Shown: piece after piece, positions 51,825 through 60,441 of the stretch | How positions within the stretch are numbered: the first letter of the stretch is position 1 | How the letters are laid out: each line of letters begins with the position of its first letter | Assembly (NCBI RefSeq): GCF_028368855.1 | Contig: NZ_JAQNCY010000009.1 | Coordinates: 1 to 64,000, forward strand | DNA length: 64,000 bases | Source: Leisingera sp. SS27 | GTDB taxonomy: Bacteria > Pseudomonadota > Alphaproteobacteria > Rhodobacterales > Rhodobacteraceae | Direction: 5' to 3' | Notes under the pieces: generated by a model | Told to the model about the DNA's origin: nothing | The model's input: the letters and a program-made list of their open reading frames with translations, nothing else | Database searches by the model: none | Translations under genes and position numbers: made by a program

Positions 51825-52466
51825 TCAGGCCGCGCGCTCTATACCCTTGCCGGTCAGATGCAACTCGGCGACATGGGCGTGGGTTCCGCTGTTCTTTTCC
51901 AGGCTGATGGCCGATCCTGGCGTCCGGGTCGTGCCCTGGCAGACGGAGGCCTCGGAATATTCAAAGCCATTGGGCAGCTTGATCTGGACCGAATGCGGCG
52001 CGCCGGACACGATATGTGCAATTGGTTCGACCCTGGTTTCCCCGATACTGCCGGCCTTGCCATGGCCAATGCCGGTTTCCGCGTCAAAACTCAGCGATAC
52101 CGGGGCGCTGAGAGTTTCGTGCCTGGTGGTGCACATGGCATTGAAGACAAAGAACATCGTTGCAAATTCTTCGGTGTCCTGGCCGGTCATGATCGCCTCC
52201 AGCGCGGACTTCTGCTCAGCCGTGGCGCGTTCGTCGATGATGATCTGCATCTCGCCGTTGCCCTCGTGAATGGGGCCCGGCCATTTGTAGATCGCTGCAG
52301 CGAGCAACCCGTCCAGCTTGGTGTCGCCGTAATGGCCGGTATCGATGCGGAAGGTCAGCATCGCTTCGCAGGTGCCGTCATTGGGGAGCTGCGAAAACTG
52401 GCAGGGACACCCGGGGACGCAGTTGCAATTGGCGATTTCGAATCCGTGAATTGCCCAGTCTGTCAT
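51825..52466 (-). CDS. DUF1326 domain protein
   Basis: 213 residues. The family's N-terminal cysteine motif CNCVPGCPCQFSQLP (about 14-28) is intact, followed by a beta-rich domain (GNGEMQIIIDERA, EEFATMFFVFNAMC) and a C-terminal DUF1326 half (EYSEASVCQG). No signal peptide is apparent, so it may be cytosolic. The four clustered cysteines strongly suggest metal binding. Its function is unknown. First gene of the two-gene DUF1326-DUF2182 operon; the upstream gap 52467-52678 (212 bp) contains the operon promoter and the ABC terminator. Confidence 0.85.
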   Translation of the reverse strand: MTDWAIHGFEIANCNCVPGCPCQFSQLPNDGTCEAMLTFRIDTGHYGDTKLDGLLAAAIYKWPGPIHEGNGEMQIIIDERATAEQKSALEAIMTGQDTEEFATMFFVFNAMCTTRHETLSAPVSLSFDAETGIGHGKAGSIGETRVEPIAHIVSGAPHSVQIKLPNGFEYSEASVCQGTTRTPGSAISLEKNSGTHAHVAELHLTGKGIERAA

Positions 52467-52621
52467 GAAGGTTCCTCCCCATCCCTGCAGTCACAATAAT
52501 ACTGCCCGGTAATTCGGGTTGGCTTGCCTCACCTTAGCCACGCTCAGTGCTTTTTATATTGTTTGCAGCGCGTTTCGCTGCTTTCTCCCTGATTCAATAA
52601 ACTATCACAAAACTGTGATTT

Positions 52622-52662
52622 TTGAAAAAGAAAAAGCCCCCGCTGACAACAGCAGGGGCTTT
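52622..52662 (-). terminator. Intrinsic terminator of the peptide ABC operon
   Basis: Reading the minus strand, AAAGCCCC-T-GCTG with loop TTGT, then CAGC-G-GGGGCTTT (plus-strand 52633-52662, one C/A mismatch), is followed by TTTTCTTTTTC. It lies 17 bp after the ATPase stop codon. Confidence 0.9.
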
Positions 52663-52678
52663 GCATCCATTCGTGGAT

Positions 52679-54316
52679 TCAGTTGCCGGCGCTTTCCATC
52701 TTGCGGTGTGCGATCACCTCTTCCAGCCAGCCCAGCTTCATTTCCGGAACGGAACTGAGCAGCAGATCGGTGTAGTCGTCAAACGGCGGGCTCAGTACCT
52801 TGGACTTGCCGCCGTAGCGCTGCACCTTGCCCTGGTACATTACCGCGATGTTGTCGGAGATGGCGCGCACGGTCGCCAGATCGTGCGTGATGAAGAGATA
52901 GGCAACATCCTCGATCTTTTGCAGATCCAGCAGCAGCTTCAGGATGCCGTCCGCCACCAGCGGGTCCAGCGCCGAGGTGACCTCGTCGCAGATGATCATC
53001 TTGGGCTTGGCCGCCAGCGAGCGGGCGATGCAGACGCGCTGCTTCTGGCCGCCCGACAGCTCCGCCGGATAGCGGTCCATGAACTTCTCGCCCAGCTCGA
53101 TCTCGTCCAAGAGTTCGATAATCCGCTTCTTCTTCTCCGAACCGCGCATGCCGAAGTAGAACTCCAGCGGGCGGCCGATGATGGTGCCGACGGTCTGGCG
53201 CGGGTTCATCGCCACGTCTGCCATCTGGTAGATCATCTGCAGCTCGCGCAGGTCTTCGCGGGTGCGGCCCTTGAGGTCTGGCGAGAGGGTGCGGCCGGCA
53301 AATTCGATCTCACCCTCGCGCGGCGGCAGAAGGCCGGTGATCACGCGGGCAAGGGTGGATTTACCGGATCCGGATTCGCCCACCACCGCCAGCGTCTGAC
53401 CGGGATACAGATCAACGTTCACGTTGTGCAGCACGTCGAACTGGGTGCCCTTGTAGCGCGCGGTGATGTTGCGCACGCTCAGCACCGGCTCCTCGGTGGG
53501 GGCCTTCTCCTCATGCTCGATGGAGCGGACCGAGACGAGCGCCTTGGTGTACTCCTCCTGCGGGTTGTTGATGATCTGGTCGACGTTGCCGTATTCGACG
53601 GTGTTGCCCATCCGCAGAACCATGATGTCGTCGCTCACCTGTGCCACAACTGCGAGGTCGTGGGTGATGTAGAGCGCGGCAACGCCGGTGTCGCGGATCG
53701 CTTCCTTGATCGCCATCAGCACGTCGATCTGGGTGGTCACGTCGAGCGCCGTTGTAGGCTCGTCGAACACCACCAGATCCGGCTCCGGGCACAGCGCCAG
53801 CGCGGTCATGCAGCGCTGCAGCTGGCCGCCCGACACCTGGTGCGGGTAGCGTTCGCCGATATTGTCCGGATCCGGCAGGCCCAGCTTGGCAAACAGCACC
53901 CGGGCGCGGGCCTCGGCGTCCTTGCGGGAGAACTTTTTCTGCTCCACCGCGGCCTCGACCACCTGGTCCATGATCTTCTTGGCCGGGTTGAAGGAGGCTG
54001 CCGCCGATTGCGACACATAGGTCACCTCGGCACCGCGCAGTTTGCGGATGTCCTTGTGGCCGCCCTTGAGGATATTGCGGCCGTTGACCCAAACCTCGCC
54101 GCCGGTGATTTTCACGCCGCCCCGCCCGTAGGCCATGGAAGCAAGCCCGATGGTCGATTTGCCGGCGCCGGATTCACCGATCAGGCCGAGGACCTTGCCG
54201 GGCGCGAGGTCAAAGCTGACCCCGTGCACGATCTCGATGTCGCGGGGGCGTTCGCCCGGCGGGTAGATGGTCGCGCCGATTTTCAGGTCGCGGACTTTCA
54301 ACAGGGTATCGCTCAT
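52679..54316 (-). CDS. Peptide-type ABC transporter, fused dual ATPase
   Basis: 545 residues containing two complete nucleotide-binding domains, equivalent to DppD plus DppF. NBD1 has Walker A GESGAGKST (about 43-51), signature VSGGQLQR (about 159-166) and Walker B LVVFDEPTTALD. NBD2 has Walker A GESGSGKST (about 314-322), LSGGQKQR (about 418-425) and MIICDEVTSALDP. Each NBD ends with the oligopeptide-family extension. It energises the two permeases encoded just upstream; its ATG overlaps the stop of the DppC-like gene (ATGA). Last gene of the operon, followed by a terminator. Confidence 0.94.
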   Translation of the reverse strand: MSDTLLKVRDLKIGATIYPPGERPRDIEIVHGVSFDLAPGKVLGLIGESGAGKSTIGLASMAYGRGGVKITGGEVWVNGRNILKGGHKDIRKLRGAEVTYVSQSAAASFNPAKKIMDQVVEAAVEQKKFSRKDAEARARVLFAKLGLPDPDNIGERYPHQVSGGQLQRCMTALALCPEPDLVVFDEPTTALDVTTQIDVLMAIKEAIRDTGVAALYITHDLAVVAQVSDDIMVLRMGNTVEYGNVDQIINNPQEEYTKALVSVRSIEHEEKAPTEEPVLSVRNITARYKGTQFDVLHNVNVDLYPGQTLAVVGESGSGKSTLARVITGLLPPREGEIEFAGRTLSPDLKGRTREDLRELQMIYQMADVAMNPRQTVGTIIGRPLEFYFGMRGSEKKKRIIELLDEIELGEKFMDRYPAELSGGQKQRVCIARSLAAKPKMIICDEVTSALDPLVADGILKLLLDLQKIEDVAYLFITHDLATVRAISDNIAVMYQGKVQRYGGKSKVLSPPFDDYTDLLLSSVPEMKLGWLEEVIAHRKMESAGN

Positions 54317-55128
54317 CCGCGGCCTCCTTTCAGCGATGTGGTCCGGTTCAGCACCCAGTCAGCCACCAGGTTGACCGAGATCGCCAGGGTGGCGATGGCA
54401 AAGGCCGGGATCAGGGCCGCCGGAATGCCGTAGACGATGCCTTCCTTGTTCTCCTTCACGATGCCGCCCCAGTCAGCTTCTGGCGGCTGCACGCCCAGGC
54501 CCAGGAAGGACAGGGTGGAGACAAACAGAACTGCAAAGATGAAGCGCAGGCCCATCTCCGCGATCAGCGGCGACAGCGCGTTGGGCAGGATCTCGCGGAA
54601 GATGATCCAGGCGGTCTTCTCGCCGCGCAGGCGGGCAGCCTCGACGTAGTCCATCACTTCGATATCAACGGCAACGGCACGGGCCAGGCGGTAGACGCGG
54701 GTGGCGTCCAGAAGGCCCATCACAATGATCAGCATCGGAATGGTGACCGGCGCAACCGACAGCACCACCAGCGCAAAGATCAGGGTCGGGATCGACATCA
54801 CCAGATCGACGAAGCGCGACAGGGCCTGGTCGATCCAGCCGCCCATCACCGCGGCAAAGAAGCCGAGGACGGAGCCCAGGGTGAAGGACAGGACGGTCGC
54901 AGCGGTGGCGATGAAGATGGTGGTGCGGCCGCCATAAATCATCCGGCTGAGAAGGTCGCGGCCGATGTTGTCGGTGCCCAGCAGATAATCTGCGCTGGAG
55001 GGCTCCCACACATCGCCGACCACTTCGCCGACGCCATAGGGGGCCAGCAGCGGCGCAAAGATGGCACCAAGGAAGTAGAGGGCGGTGAAGAACAGCCCGA
55101 TGAGTGCGGAAATGGGGATATTCTTCAT
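54313..55128 (-). CDS. Peptide-type ABC transporter permease (DppC-like)
   Basis: 271 residues, about six membrane helices. An N-terminal helix (about 5-28) is followed by a periplasmic loop (PYGVGEVVGDVWEPSSADYLLGTDNIGRD in parts), typical of the OppC/DppC branch, and the EAA loop EAARLRGEKTAWIIFREILPNALSPL (in parts, about 163-188) that contacts the ATPase. The GTDNIGRD segment is a family hallmark. It overlaps both neighbours by four bases, so translation is coupled throughout the operon. Confidence 0.93.
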   Translation of the reverse strand: MKNIPISALIGLFFTALYFLGAIFAPLLAPYGVGEVVGDVWEPSSADYLLGTDNIGRDLLSRMIYGGRTTIFIATAATVLSFTLGSVLGFFAAVMGGWIDQALSRFVDLVMSIPTLIFALVVLSVAPVTIPMLIIVMGLLDATRVYRLARAVAVDIEVMDYVEAARLRGEKTAWIIFREILPNALSPLIAEMGLRFIFAVLFVSTLSFLGLGVQPPEADWGGIVKENKEGIVYGIPAALIPAFAIATLAISVNLVADWVLNRTTSLKGGRG

Positions 55129-56081
55129 TTCGGATGCCTCAGGCGCGGGTTGCTCAGAATGGCGACGATATCGGCAATCATGTTGAGGCCGATATAGACG
55201 GCGGCAAAGATCAGGCCGCAGGCCTGCACAACAGGCACGTCTCGCTTGGACACGTGGTCAACCAGATACTGGCCCATGCCGGGGTAGACAAAGACCACCT
55301 CGATCACCACGACGCCGACCACCAGATAGGCGAGGTTCAGCATCACCACGTTCACAATCGGCGCGATCGCGTTGGGGAAAGCATGGCGGTAGATCACCTG
55401 AAAGGCGTTGAGGCCCTTGAGTTCCGCAGTTTCGATATAGGCCGACTGCATCACGTTCAGGATCGCAGCGCGGGTCATCCGCATCATGTGCGCCAGAACA
55501 ACCAGCGTCAGCACGGCAATCGGCAGCGCGATAGCGTTCAGCTTGTCAAAAAGGCCCATGGAGTCGTTGACCATGGCCACGGAGGGGAACCAGCGCAGCT
55601 TCACCGCGATGAAGTACATCAGAACGTAACCGATCAGGAACTCGGGGATCGAGATCGAGGCCAGGGTGACGGCAGAGATCATCTTGTCGGGCCAGCGGTC
55701 CTTGAAACGGACGGCCAGCAGGCCCAGGAAGATCGCCAGCGGAACCGCAACCACGGCAGCCCAGAAGGCGAGGAAAAGGGTATTCCAGAAACGGCTGCTG
55801 AGAGCCTGGGCAATGTCCTGGCCGCTGGTAAGCGCGGTGCCAAGATCGCCCTGCATGGCGCCGAAGAGCCAGGCAAAATAGCGTTGTACGGGAGGATCGT
55901 TCACACCCAGCTCAGCCCTAAGGTTGGCCAGTGCCTCCGGTGTTGCCGACTGACCCAGGATTGACTGTGCGACGTCGCCCGGCAGAACGATGGTGCCAGC
56001 GAAGATCACGACTGAGATGAGCAGCAAAAGAAGGAGGCTCAGCGCAATGCGCTGAGCCAGGAGTTTTACGATCGGAGACAT
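55125..56081 (-). CDS. Peptide-type ABC transporter permease (DppB-like)
   Basis: 318 residues with about six membrane helices. The N-terminal helix RIALSLLLLLLISVVIF and the LGINDPPVQRYFAW-like loop (ELGVNDPPVQRYFAWL, about 65-80) are typical of DppB/OppB. The EAA loop is visible as ETAELKGLNAFQVIYRHAFPNAIAPI (in parts, about 206-231). The ATG at 56081 overlaps the end of the binding-protein gene at 56083 only at distance (1 bp gap), so the two are tightly linked. The frame extends 11 codons further upstream. Confidence 0.93.
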   Translation of the reverse strand: MSPIVKLLAQRIALSLLLLLLISVVIFAGTIVLPGDVAQSILGQSATPEALANLRAELGVNDPPVQRYFAWLFGAMQGDLGTALTSGQDIAQALSSRFWNTLFLAFWAAVVAVPLAIFLGLLAVRFKDRWPDKMISAVTLASISIPEFLIGYVLMYFIAVKLRWFPSVAMVNDSMGLFDKLNAIALPIAVLTLVVLAHMMRMTRAAILNVMQSAYIETAELKGLNAFQVIYRHAFPNAIAPIVNVVMLNLAYLVVGVVVIEVVFVYPGMGQYLVDHVSKRDVPVVQACGLIFAAVYIGLNMIADIVAILSNPRLRHPK

Positions 56082-56082
56082 T

Positions 56083-57666
56083 TTAGGCTTTGACCCACAT
56101 CTTGCTGGCCGCATAGCCGTTCATCAGGACCTGGCCCGGGATGCCTTCGACAAAGCCGTCGACATTGTCGGTGGTCGCTTCAACGAAGTCGTTGAACATC
56201 GGGCAGATCAGGCCGCCTTCGTCACGCAGGATGGTCGACATGTCGGCATACATCTGCGTCCGCTTGGCCACGTCCAGCTCGCCGCGGGCCGCCACCAGCA
56301 TCTGGTCGAACTGCTCGTTGTTGAAGCGGGTGTCGTTCCAGTCCGCGGTGGACAGGTAGGCGGTGGTGAACATCTGGTCCTGGGTCGGACGGCCGCCCCA
56401 GTAGCTGGTGCAGAACGGCTTGGCGTTCCAGACTTCCGACCAGTAGCCGTCGTTCGGCTCACGCTTGACGTCCAGCTGGATGCCGGCGCTGGAGAGCGAC
56501 TGCTGGAACAGGGCGGAGGCATCCGGTGCGCCCGGGAAGGAGTTGTCCGAGGTGCGCAGCAGGATGGAACCGTCGTGGCCGGACTTCTTGAGGTGGTGCA
56601 TCGCCTTGTCCGGGTCGAACTGGCGCTGTTCCAGCTCGGTGTACATCGGATAGGAGGCGTTGATCGGGGTGTCGTTGCCGACGGTGCCGTAGCCGTTCAG
56701 GATCTTGTCGACCATTTCCTGCCGGTTGATGCCGTACTTCAGCGCCATGCGCACGTCGTTGTTGTCGAACGGTGCGGTGTTGCAATGCATGATGAACACG
56801 TAGTGGCCGGCCGCGGAGGTCGAGTGCACGGTGATGTTCGGCGCGCGGTCGACCAGTTTCGCGGTGCGCGGGGGCACCCGGTCGATCACGTCCACCTGTC
56901 CGGACTGCAGGGCTGCGACGCGGGCGGTGTCGTCGTTGATGACGATGATTTCCACGGTGTCCGCGTTGCCCAGATCGCCCCAGTAGTTCGGGTTCTTCTC
57001 GGCCACGAAGCGCACGCCCATGTCGGCGGACTTCATGATGTAGGGGCCGGTGCCGATGGCGGCTGCCGGATCGTCGTTGCCGCCGTTCGGCTGGATGATC
57101 AGGTGGTAGTCGGCCAGCAGATAGGGCAGGTCGGCGTTCGGGCTGTCGAGTTCGAAGACAACGCTGTCGCCGTCTGCGCGCACGTCCTTGATGCCGCGCA
57201 TGATGCCCAGGGCGCCGGACTTGGTGTCTTCGCCGCTGTGGCGTTCCATGGTCTTGACCACGTCGTCGGCAGTGACGTTCTGGCCGTTCGAGTAGGTCAC
57301 GCCGGAGCGCAGCTTGAAGGTCCAGGTCTTGGCGTCGGCGGAGGCTTCATAGCTTTCCGCCAGCTTGCCTTCGATGCCGCCGTCATCGGCCAGTTCAACC
57401 AGGGTCTCACCCCACAGGCGGGTGACCATCAGGCCAACGGTGTTGGTGACCAGTGCCGGATCCAGGCTGTCGGTGGTGGAGCCGCCCTGCAGGCCGAGAC
57501 GGATGGTGCCGCCCTTTTGCGGGCCGGCCGCCTTGGCGGCGGTGGACAGCAGCAGGTTTGCGGACACGGCGGTAAAGCCCAGTGCGGCGGCCTTGCCCAG
57601 AAAGTCACGGCGCGACAGTTTGCCTGCCGCGGCCTGGCTGGCCAGATACTGCATATGACGGTTCAT
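56083..57666 (-). CDS. Extracellular solute-binding protein, family 5 (peptide ABC transporter)
   Basis: 527 residues from the ATG at 57666 (GGGAGATCTT upstream). The N-terminus carries a Tat-type signal SRRDFLGKAAALGF with twin arginines R19-R20, and likely cleavage near residue 46 (AKA), so it is folded before export. The SBP_bac_5 body shows the family's LAESYEASADAKTWTFKLR region (about 99-117), PDLAAAIGTGPY-type segment and NDVRMALKYGINRQE (about 313-327). It captures a ligand in the periplasm for the DppBC-DppDF-like importer encoded after it. Ligand identity is unknown; oligopeptides, opines or glycosides are all possible. Confidence 0.93.
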   Translation of the reverse strand: MNRHMQYLASQAAAGKLSRRDFLGKAAALGFTAVSANLLLSTAAKAAGPQKGGTIRLGLQGGSTTDSLDPALVTNTVGLMVTRLWGETLVELADDGGIEGKLAESYEASADAKTWTFKLRSGVTYSNGQNVTADDVVKTMERHSGEDTKSGALGIMRGIKDVRADGDSVVFELDSPNADLPYLLADYHLIIQPNGGNDDPAAAIGTGPYIMKSADMGVRFVAEKNPNYWGDLGNADTVEIIVINDDTARVAALQSGQVDVIDRVPPRTAKLVDRAPNITVHSTSAAGHYVFIMHCNTAPFDNNDVRMALKYGINRQEMVDKILNGYGTVGNDTPINASYPMYTELEQRQFDPDKAMHHLKKSGHDGSILLRTSDNSFPGAPDASALFQQSLSSAGIQLDVKREPNDGYWSEVWNAKPFCTSYWGGRPTQDQMFTTAYLSTADWNDTRFNNEQFDQMLVAARGELDVAKRTQMYADMSTILRDEGGLICPMFNDFVEATTDNVDGFVEGIPGQVLMNGYAASKMWVKA

Positions 57667-58092
57667 GAAGATCTCCCGATTGGTTGCGGTGCTCAGGCAC
57701 CTGTTTTTTGATTGGCGATTTAAGATTTGCGTATTTACCGCTAACTCGCAAGCGTTATTAGCGTTGCGCAGGTGCAGGCCCCTGAGCGGGGCAGTCCCGG
57801 CAGATCCGCAAGTGTCGCCTTTTTTGGTCAAGGTGCCGTTTTTGCGATTTAGGTGCCTCGGAAAAGAAAGAAACTGCTGGAATGCGACAGGAAATATTCC
57901 TGCGGTGGTTTTGCGATTTTTTTGTGAATCTGACCGGCAAGCCAGCCCGGTTCGCCTGCCGAGGAACAGAATCGATGCTTTCTGGCCAAAAAACGCCTCT
58001 TTCGCGGCCAGGCGGCTCCGCGCGCCGTCACAGGCCGGTTTGTGCGCGCCGGCCGTTTGCGGCATGTCTGCGTTCCGGCGGGCTGGCCGCTG
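57667..58092 (-). promoter_or_regulatory. 426-bp upstream region of the peptide ABC operon
   Basis: The gap between the binding-protein gene and dtd has no credible gene: the frame reading through it is an extension of the binding-protein frame. AT-rich segments near 57700-57760 probably hold the operon promoter. A short hairpin GGTGC-TCAG-GCACC at 57690-57703 lies in the leader. No operator family is recognised. Confidence 0.45.
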
Positions 58093-58539
58093 TCAGACTT
58101 GTTCGGTGTCCATCCAGACAGTCACCGGGCCGTCATTCAGCAGCCTGACTTTCATGTCTGCGCCAAACCGTCCTTTTGCCATTTTCAAACCCAGCGCTGC
58201 CAGCTGAGCGGCAAAATGTTCATAGAGCCGTTCGCCCTCGCTTGGGGCGGCAGCGGTGGAAAATCCGGGCCGGTTGCCGCGCCTTGTGTCGGCGGCCAGG
58301 GTGAACTGGCTGACCACCAGCACGCCGCCGCCGGTATCCAGCAAAGAGCGGTTCATCTTGCCGCCCTCATCTTTGAAAATCCGCATCTTGGAAATCTTGG
58401 CGGCCAGCTGCTCCGCCTGCGCCTCGCTGTCGCCTGCCATGGCGCAGACCAGCACCAGCAGGCCGGGGCCCACTTCGCCGATGACCTCGCCGTCAACTGT
58501 GACCGAGGCCTCGCTGACCCGCTGAATGAGTGCCCGCAT
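58093..58539 (-). CDS. dtd: D-aminoacyl-tRNA deacylase
   Basis: 148 residues, the standard length. Dtd removes D-amino acids from mischarged tRNAs. The family signatures are present: N-terminal [18 protein letters not shown] (1-18), the conserved Ser-Gln motif [19 protein letters not shown] (about 77-95; SQxxL), and the C-terminal [18 protein letters not shown] (about 125-142), where the GP loop and Asn/Thr form the active site. Overall identity to Dtd is very clear. Divergent from the Hsp20 gene, with 193 bp between starts. Confidence 0.97.
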   Translation of the reverse strand: MRALIQRVSEASVTVDGEVIGEVGPGLLVLVCAMAGDSEAQAEQLAAKISKMRIFKDEGGKMNRSLLDTGGGVLVVSQFTLAADTRRGNRPGFSTAAAPSEGERLYEHFAAQLAALGLKMAKGRFGADMKVRLLNDGPVTVWMDTEQV

Positions 58540-58732
58540 GTTTGCTCCTTTTGACGATCCGGCTTGCCTGCTCTTGTTCCGGACAGGTCTGCAACAGCTT
58601 TAGCCCCTTTGCTGCGCTCAGGCGAGTGCACCGTTTGAAACCTTCCTGCGCAGGCCTGGCGATTGCGCCGGATCAAGGCAGGGCGGCCGTGCAGGTAGTA
58701 CAATGGGACGCAGCAAAAAAGGAGGCTGAAGA

Positions 58733-59151
58733 ATGGTGGAAAAAACCGAACATGGCGGCTTCTGGCCGTCGCTTTATGATCCTTTCCGCAGCTTCGGCGC
58801 GCGGCTTGCCGACTGGCTCACCCCGGCAACCGAGGCGTCTTCTGGCAAGGAGGCCTATGACATTGCGATGGAGCTTCCGGGAGTTTCGCTGGAGGATGTG
58901 GAGCTGACCGTCGACAACGGCGTGCTGACGATCCGCGGCGAGAAGAAGACCGAGTCAGAAAAAAGGGCGACACCTGGTATTTCAGCGAGCGCCAGTATGG
59001 GGCGTTCCGCCGGTCCTTCCGTCTGCCGGAGGACGCGGACGGGCAGGGGGCCTCGGCCCGGATGGAGGACGGCGTGCTGCATATCGCGGTGCCGAAGAAG
59101 GCGCTGGAGCAGCCGGATACCGCCCGCAGGATTGAAATCAGCAAAGGCTGA
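58733..59151 (+). pseudogene. Hsp20/alpha-crystallin family chaperone, frameshifted
   Basis: The ATG at 58733 (AAAAAAGGAGGCTGAAG upstream) opens an Hsp20-like frame: GGFWPSLYDPFRSFG (about 9-23), AYDIAMELPGVSLEDVELTVDNGVLTIRGEKK in parts. At an A6 run (58959-58964) the frame leaves the Hsp20 match; reading one base back restores WYFSERQYGAFRRSFRLPEDADG in parts and VLHIAVPKKALEQPDTARRIEISKG in parts, ending in TGA at 59149-59151. The combined product would be 139 residues, normal for small heat-shock proteins. Interpretations: a real one-base deletion, a sequencing or assembly error in a homopolymer, or slippage on the A6 run (Lys tRNA) that yields a full product. Confidence 0.85.
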
Positions 59152-59245
59152 CAGGGAGGCCGGCCGCAGGTTCCGGCTCAGAATCCGGGGAAAGGAACCG
59201 GCCGGTTCAGGAAGGGGGCAACTGTGCCCCCTTCCGCTTTGCCCG

Positions 59246-60367
59246 CTATTGCTGGCTGGCCACCAGAGCGATCCCGGCGCCGGCCAGCAGTGCCAGCAGG
59301 ATGGCAAATGCGATCTTCCAGACCGAATAGGGCCGCTCACCCTGCACCCGGCCGGACTGGCCGTTGACCACAAAGCGGTAGGTCTTGCCGCGGTACTTGT
59401 AGGCGGCGAGCCAGACCGGCAGCAGGATGTGCTTGAAGGTCACATCTGACACCTTGGTGTCGATATGGGCAATCCGCTGGCGGTCGCCGCCGATGTCGAA
59501 CCGGACATCACGCTCGATCACCCGGTCCATCTTCTGCCCGGCCTCGGCAAACCCTGCCTCCAGATCCACTGTGTAGGCTTCGGCCCGGAAGCCCGCCAGA
59601 TACTGCGGCTGGTAAGGTTCCAGCTGCGCCAGATCCCAGGGTTGCAGCCCTTCGGTGTACTTCTTGGGCAGGCTTTTTGAGGCCAGCACCAGCACATCGT
59701 CAAAGAACCGTTGCACCCGGCCGGACGCTGGTGTCCAGCGCACCTTGGCCACTTTCCTGGATTGTGTCTTGCCGTCCTGCTGGAAGGTTTCGGTCACGTA
59801 GTAGACGGTGCCGCGCTGGCCGGTGTAGCTGCTGCGGGTTTGGGCGTCATAGGTCCAGTAGGGCACATAGATGCCCTGCATCCGGCGCCCCTTGCGGGCA
59901 TATTCCCTGAGGCCGTTCGGGGCAAACCACAGACCGCCCAGCCAGTCTGCCATCGCCTTATGCGCTGTGCGTTCCTCAATTGCGAAGGGGAGAACCCCCT
60001 TGGGCTTGATATGCCGGTTCTCGCCGGTGCCGGTCACTACGGGTGTGGCGCAGAAGGGGCATTCCTTGGCGTGGGTGTCCGGGTCGAATTCCACCTGCGC
60101 GGCGCAATTGGGACAGGTGGAAACCCTCGTTATTTCGATTTCCGCTTCGGGCAATTGCTCGGCTGCCGCGGTGCGAAAGTCCAGCTCCTGCAGGGCGGAG
60201 CCTTTCCAGGGTCCGCTGCGAATGTATTCGGTATGACCGCAATGGCCGCAGGTCAGGGTGCTATTGGCCGGGTCATAGGTGTAATCCGCGCCGCATTGCT
60301 CGCAGGGGAAACGGTGGGTTTCTTCTTCGGCAGCGGGCACGGTTTCGGCGGGCGGCGGCGGGGGCAT
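59246..60367 (-). CDS. Zinc-ribbon protein with C-terminal membrane anchor
   Basis: 373 residues from the ATG at 60367; a GTG at 60373 is possible. Two zinc ribbons lie N-terminally: CEQCGADYTYDPANSTLTCGHCG in parts (about 20-42) and CPNCAAQVEFDP with KECPFCAT (about 84-108). The middle is beta-rich with aromatic and basic residues (YVPYWTYDAQTRSSYTG, about 183-199). A single C-terminal helix (about 349-370, IAFAILLALLAGAGIALVA) anchors it to the membrane. Databases often mislabel such proteins as primosomal protein N'; nothing here is helicase-like. It ends the TelA operon, 74 bp after the SPFH gene. Function unknown. Confidence 0.75.
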   Translation of the reverse strand: MPPPPPAETVPAAEEETHRFPCEQCGADYTYDPANSTLTCGHCGHTEYIRSGPWKGSALQELDFRTAAAEQLPEAEIEITRVSTCPNCAAQVEFDPDTHAKECPFCATPVVTGTGENRHIKPKGVLPFAIEERTAHKAMADWLGGLWFAPNGLREYARKGRRMQGIYVPYWTYDAQTRSSYTGQRGTVYYVTETFQQDGKTQSRKVAKVRWTPASGRVQRFFDDVLVLASKSLPKKYTEGLQPWDLAQLEPYQPQYLAGFRAEAYTVDLEAGFAEAGQKMDRVIERDVRFDIGGDRQRIAHIDTKVSDVTFKHILLPVWLAAYKYRGKTYRFVVNGQSGRVQGERPYSVWKIAFAILLALLAGAGIALVASQQ

Positions 60368-60441
60368 CGTCACGGGTAGGGGAACCTGTCGGGCAGTGTC
60401 AGTCAGGAGGCAGGGCAGCGGCTGGCTGCCCGGCAGCGGCG

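Noticed and set aside
57667-58065. N-terminal extension of the solute-binding protein
   Set aside because: The frame is open to 58065, but the Tat signal at the ATG at 57666 fixes the start; the extension is leader DNA.
59246-60367. Primosomal protein N' (PriA) helicase
   Set aside because: Two zinc ribbons and a membrane helix are present but no Walker A/B or helicase motifs; the name would be an annotation artefact.
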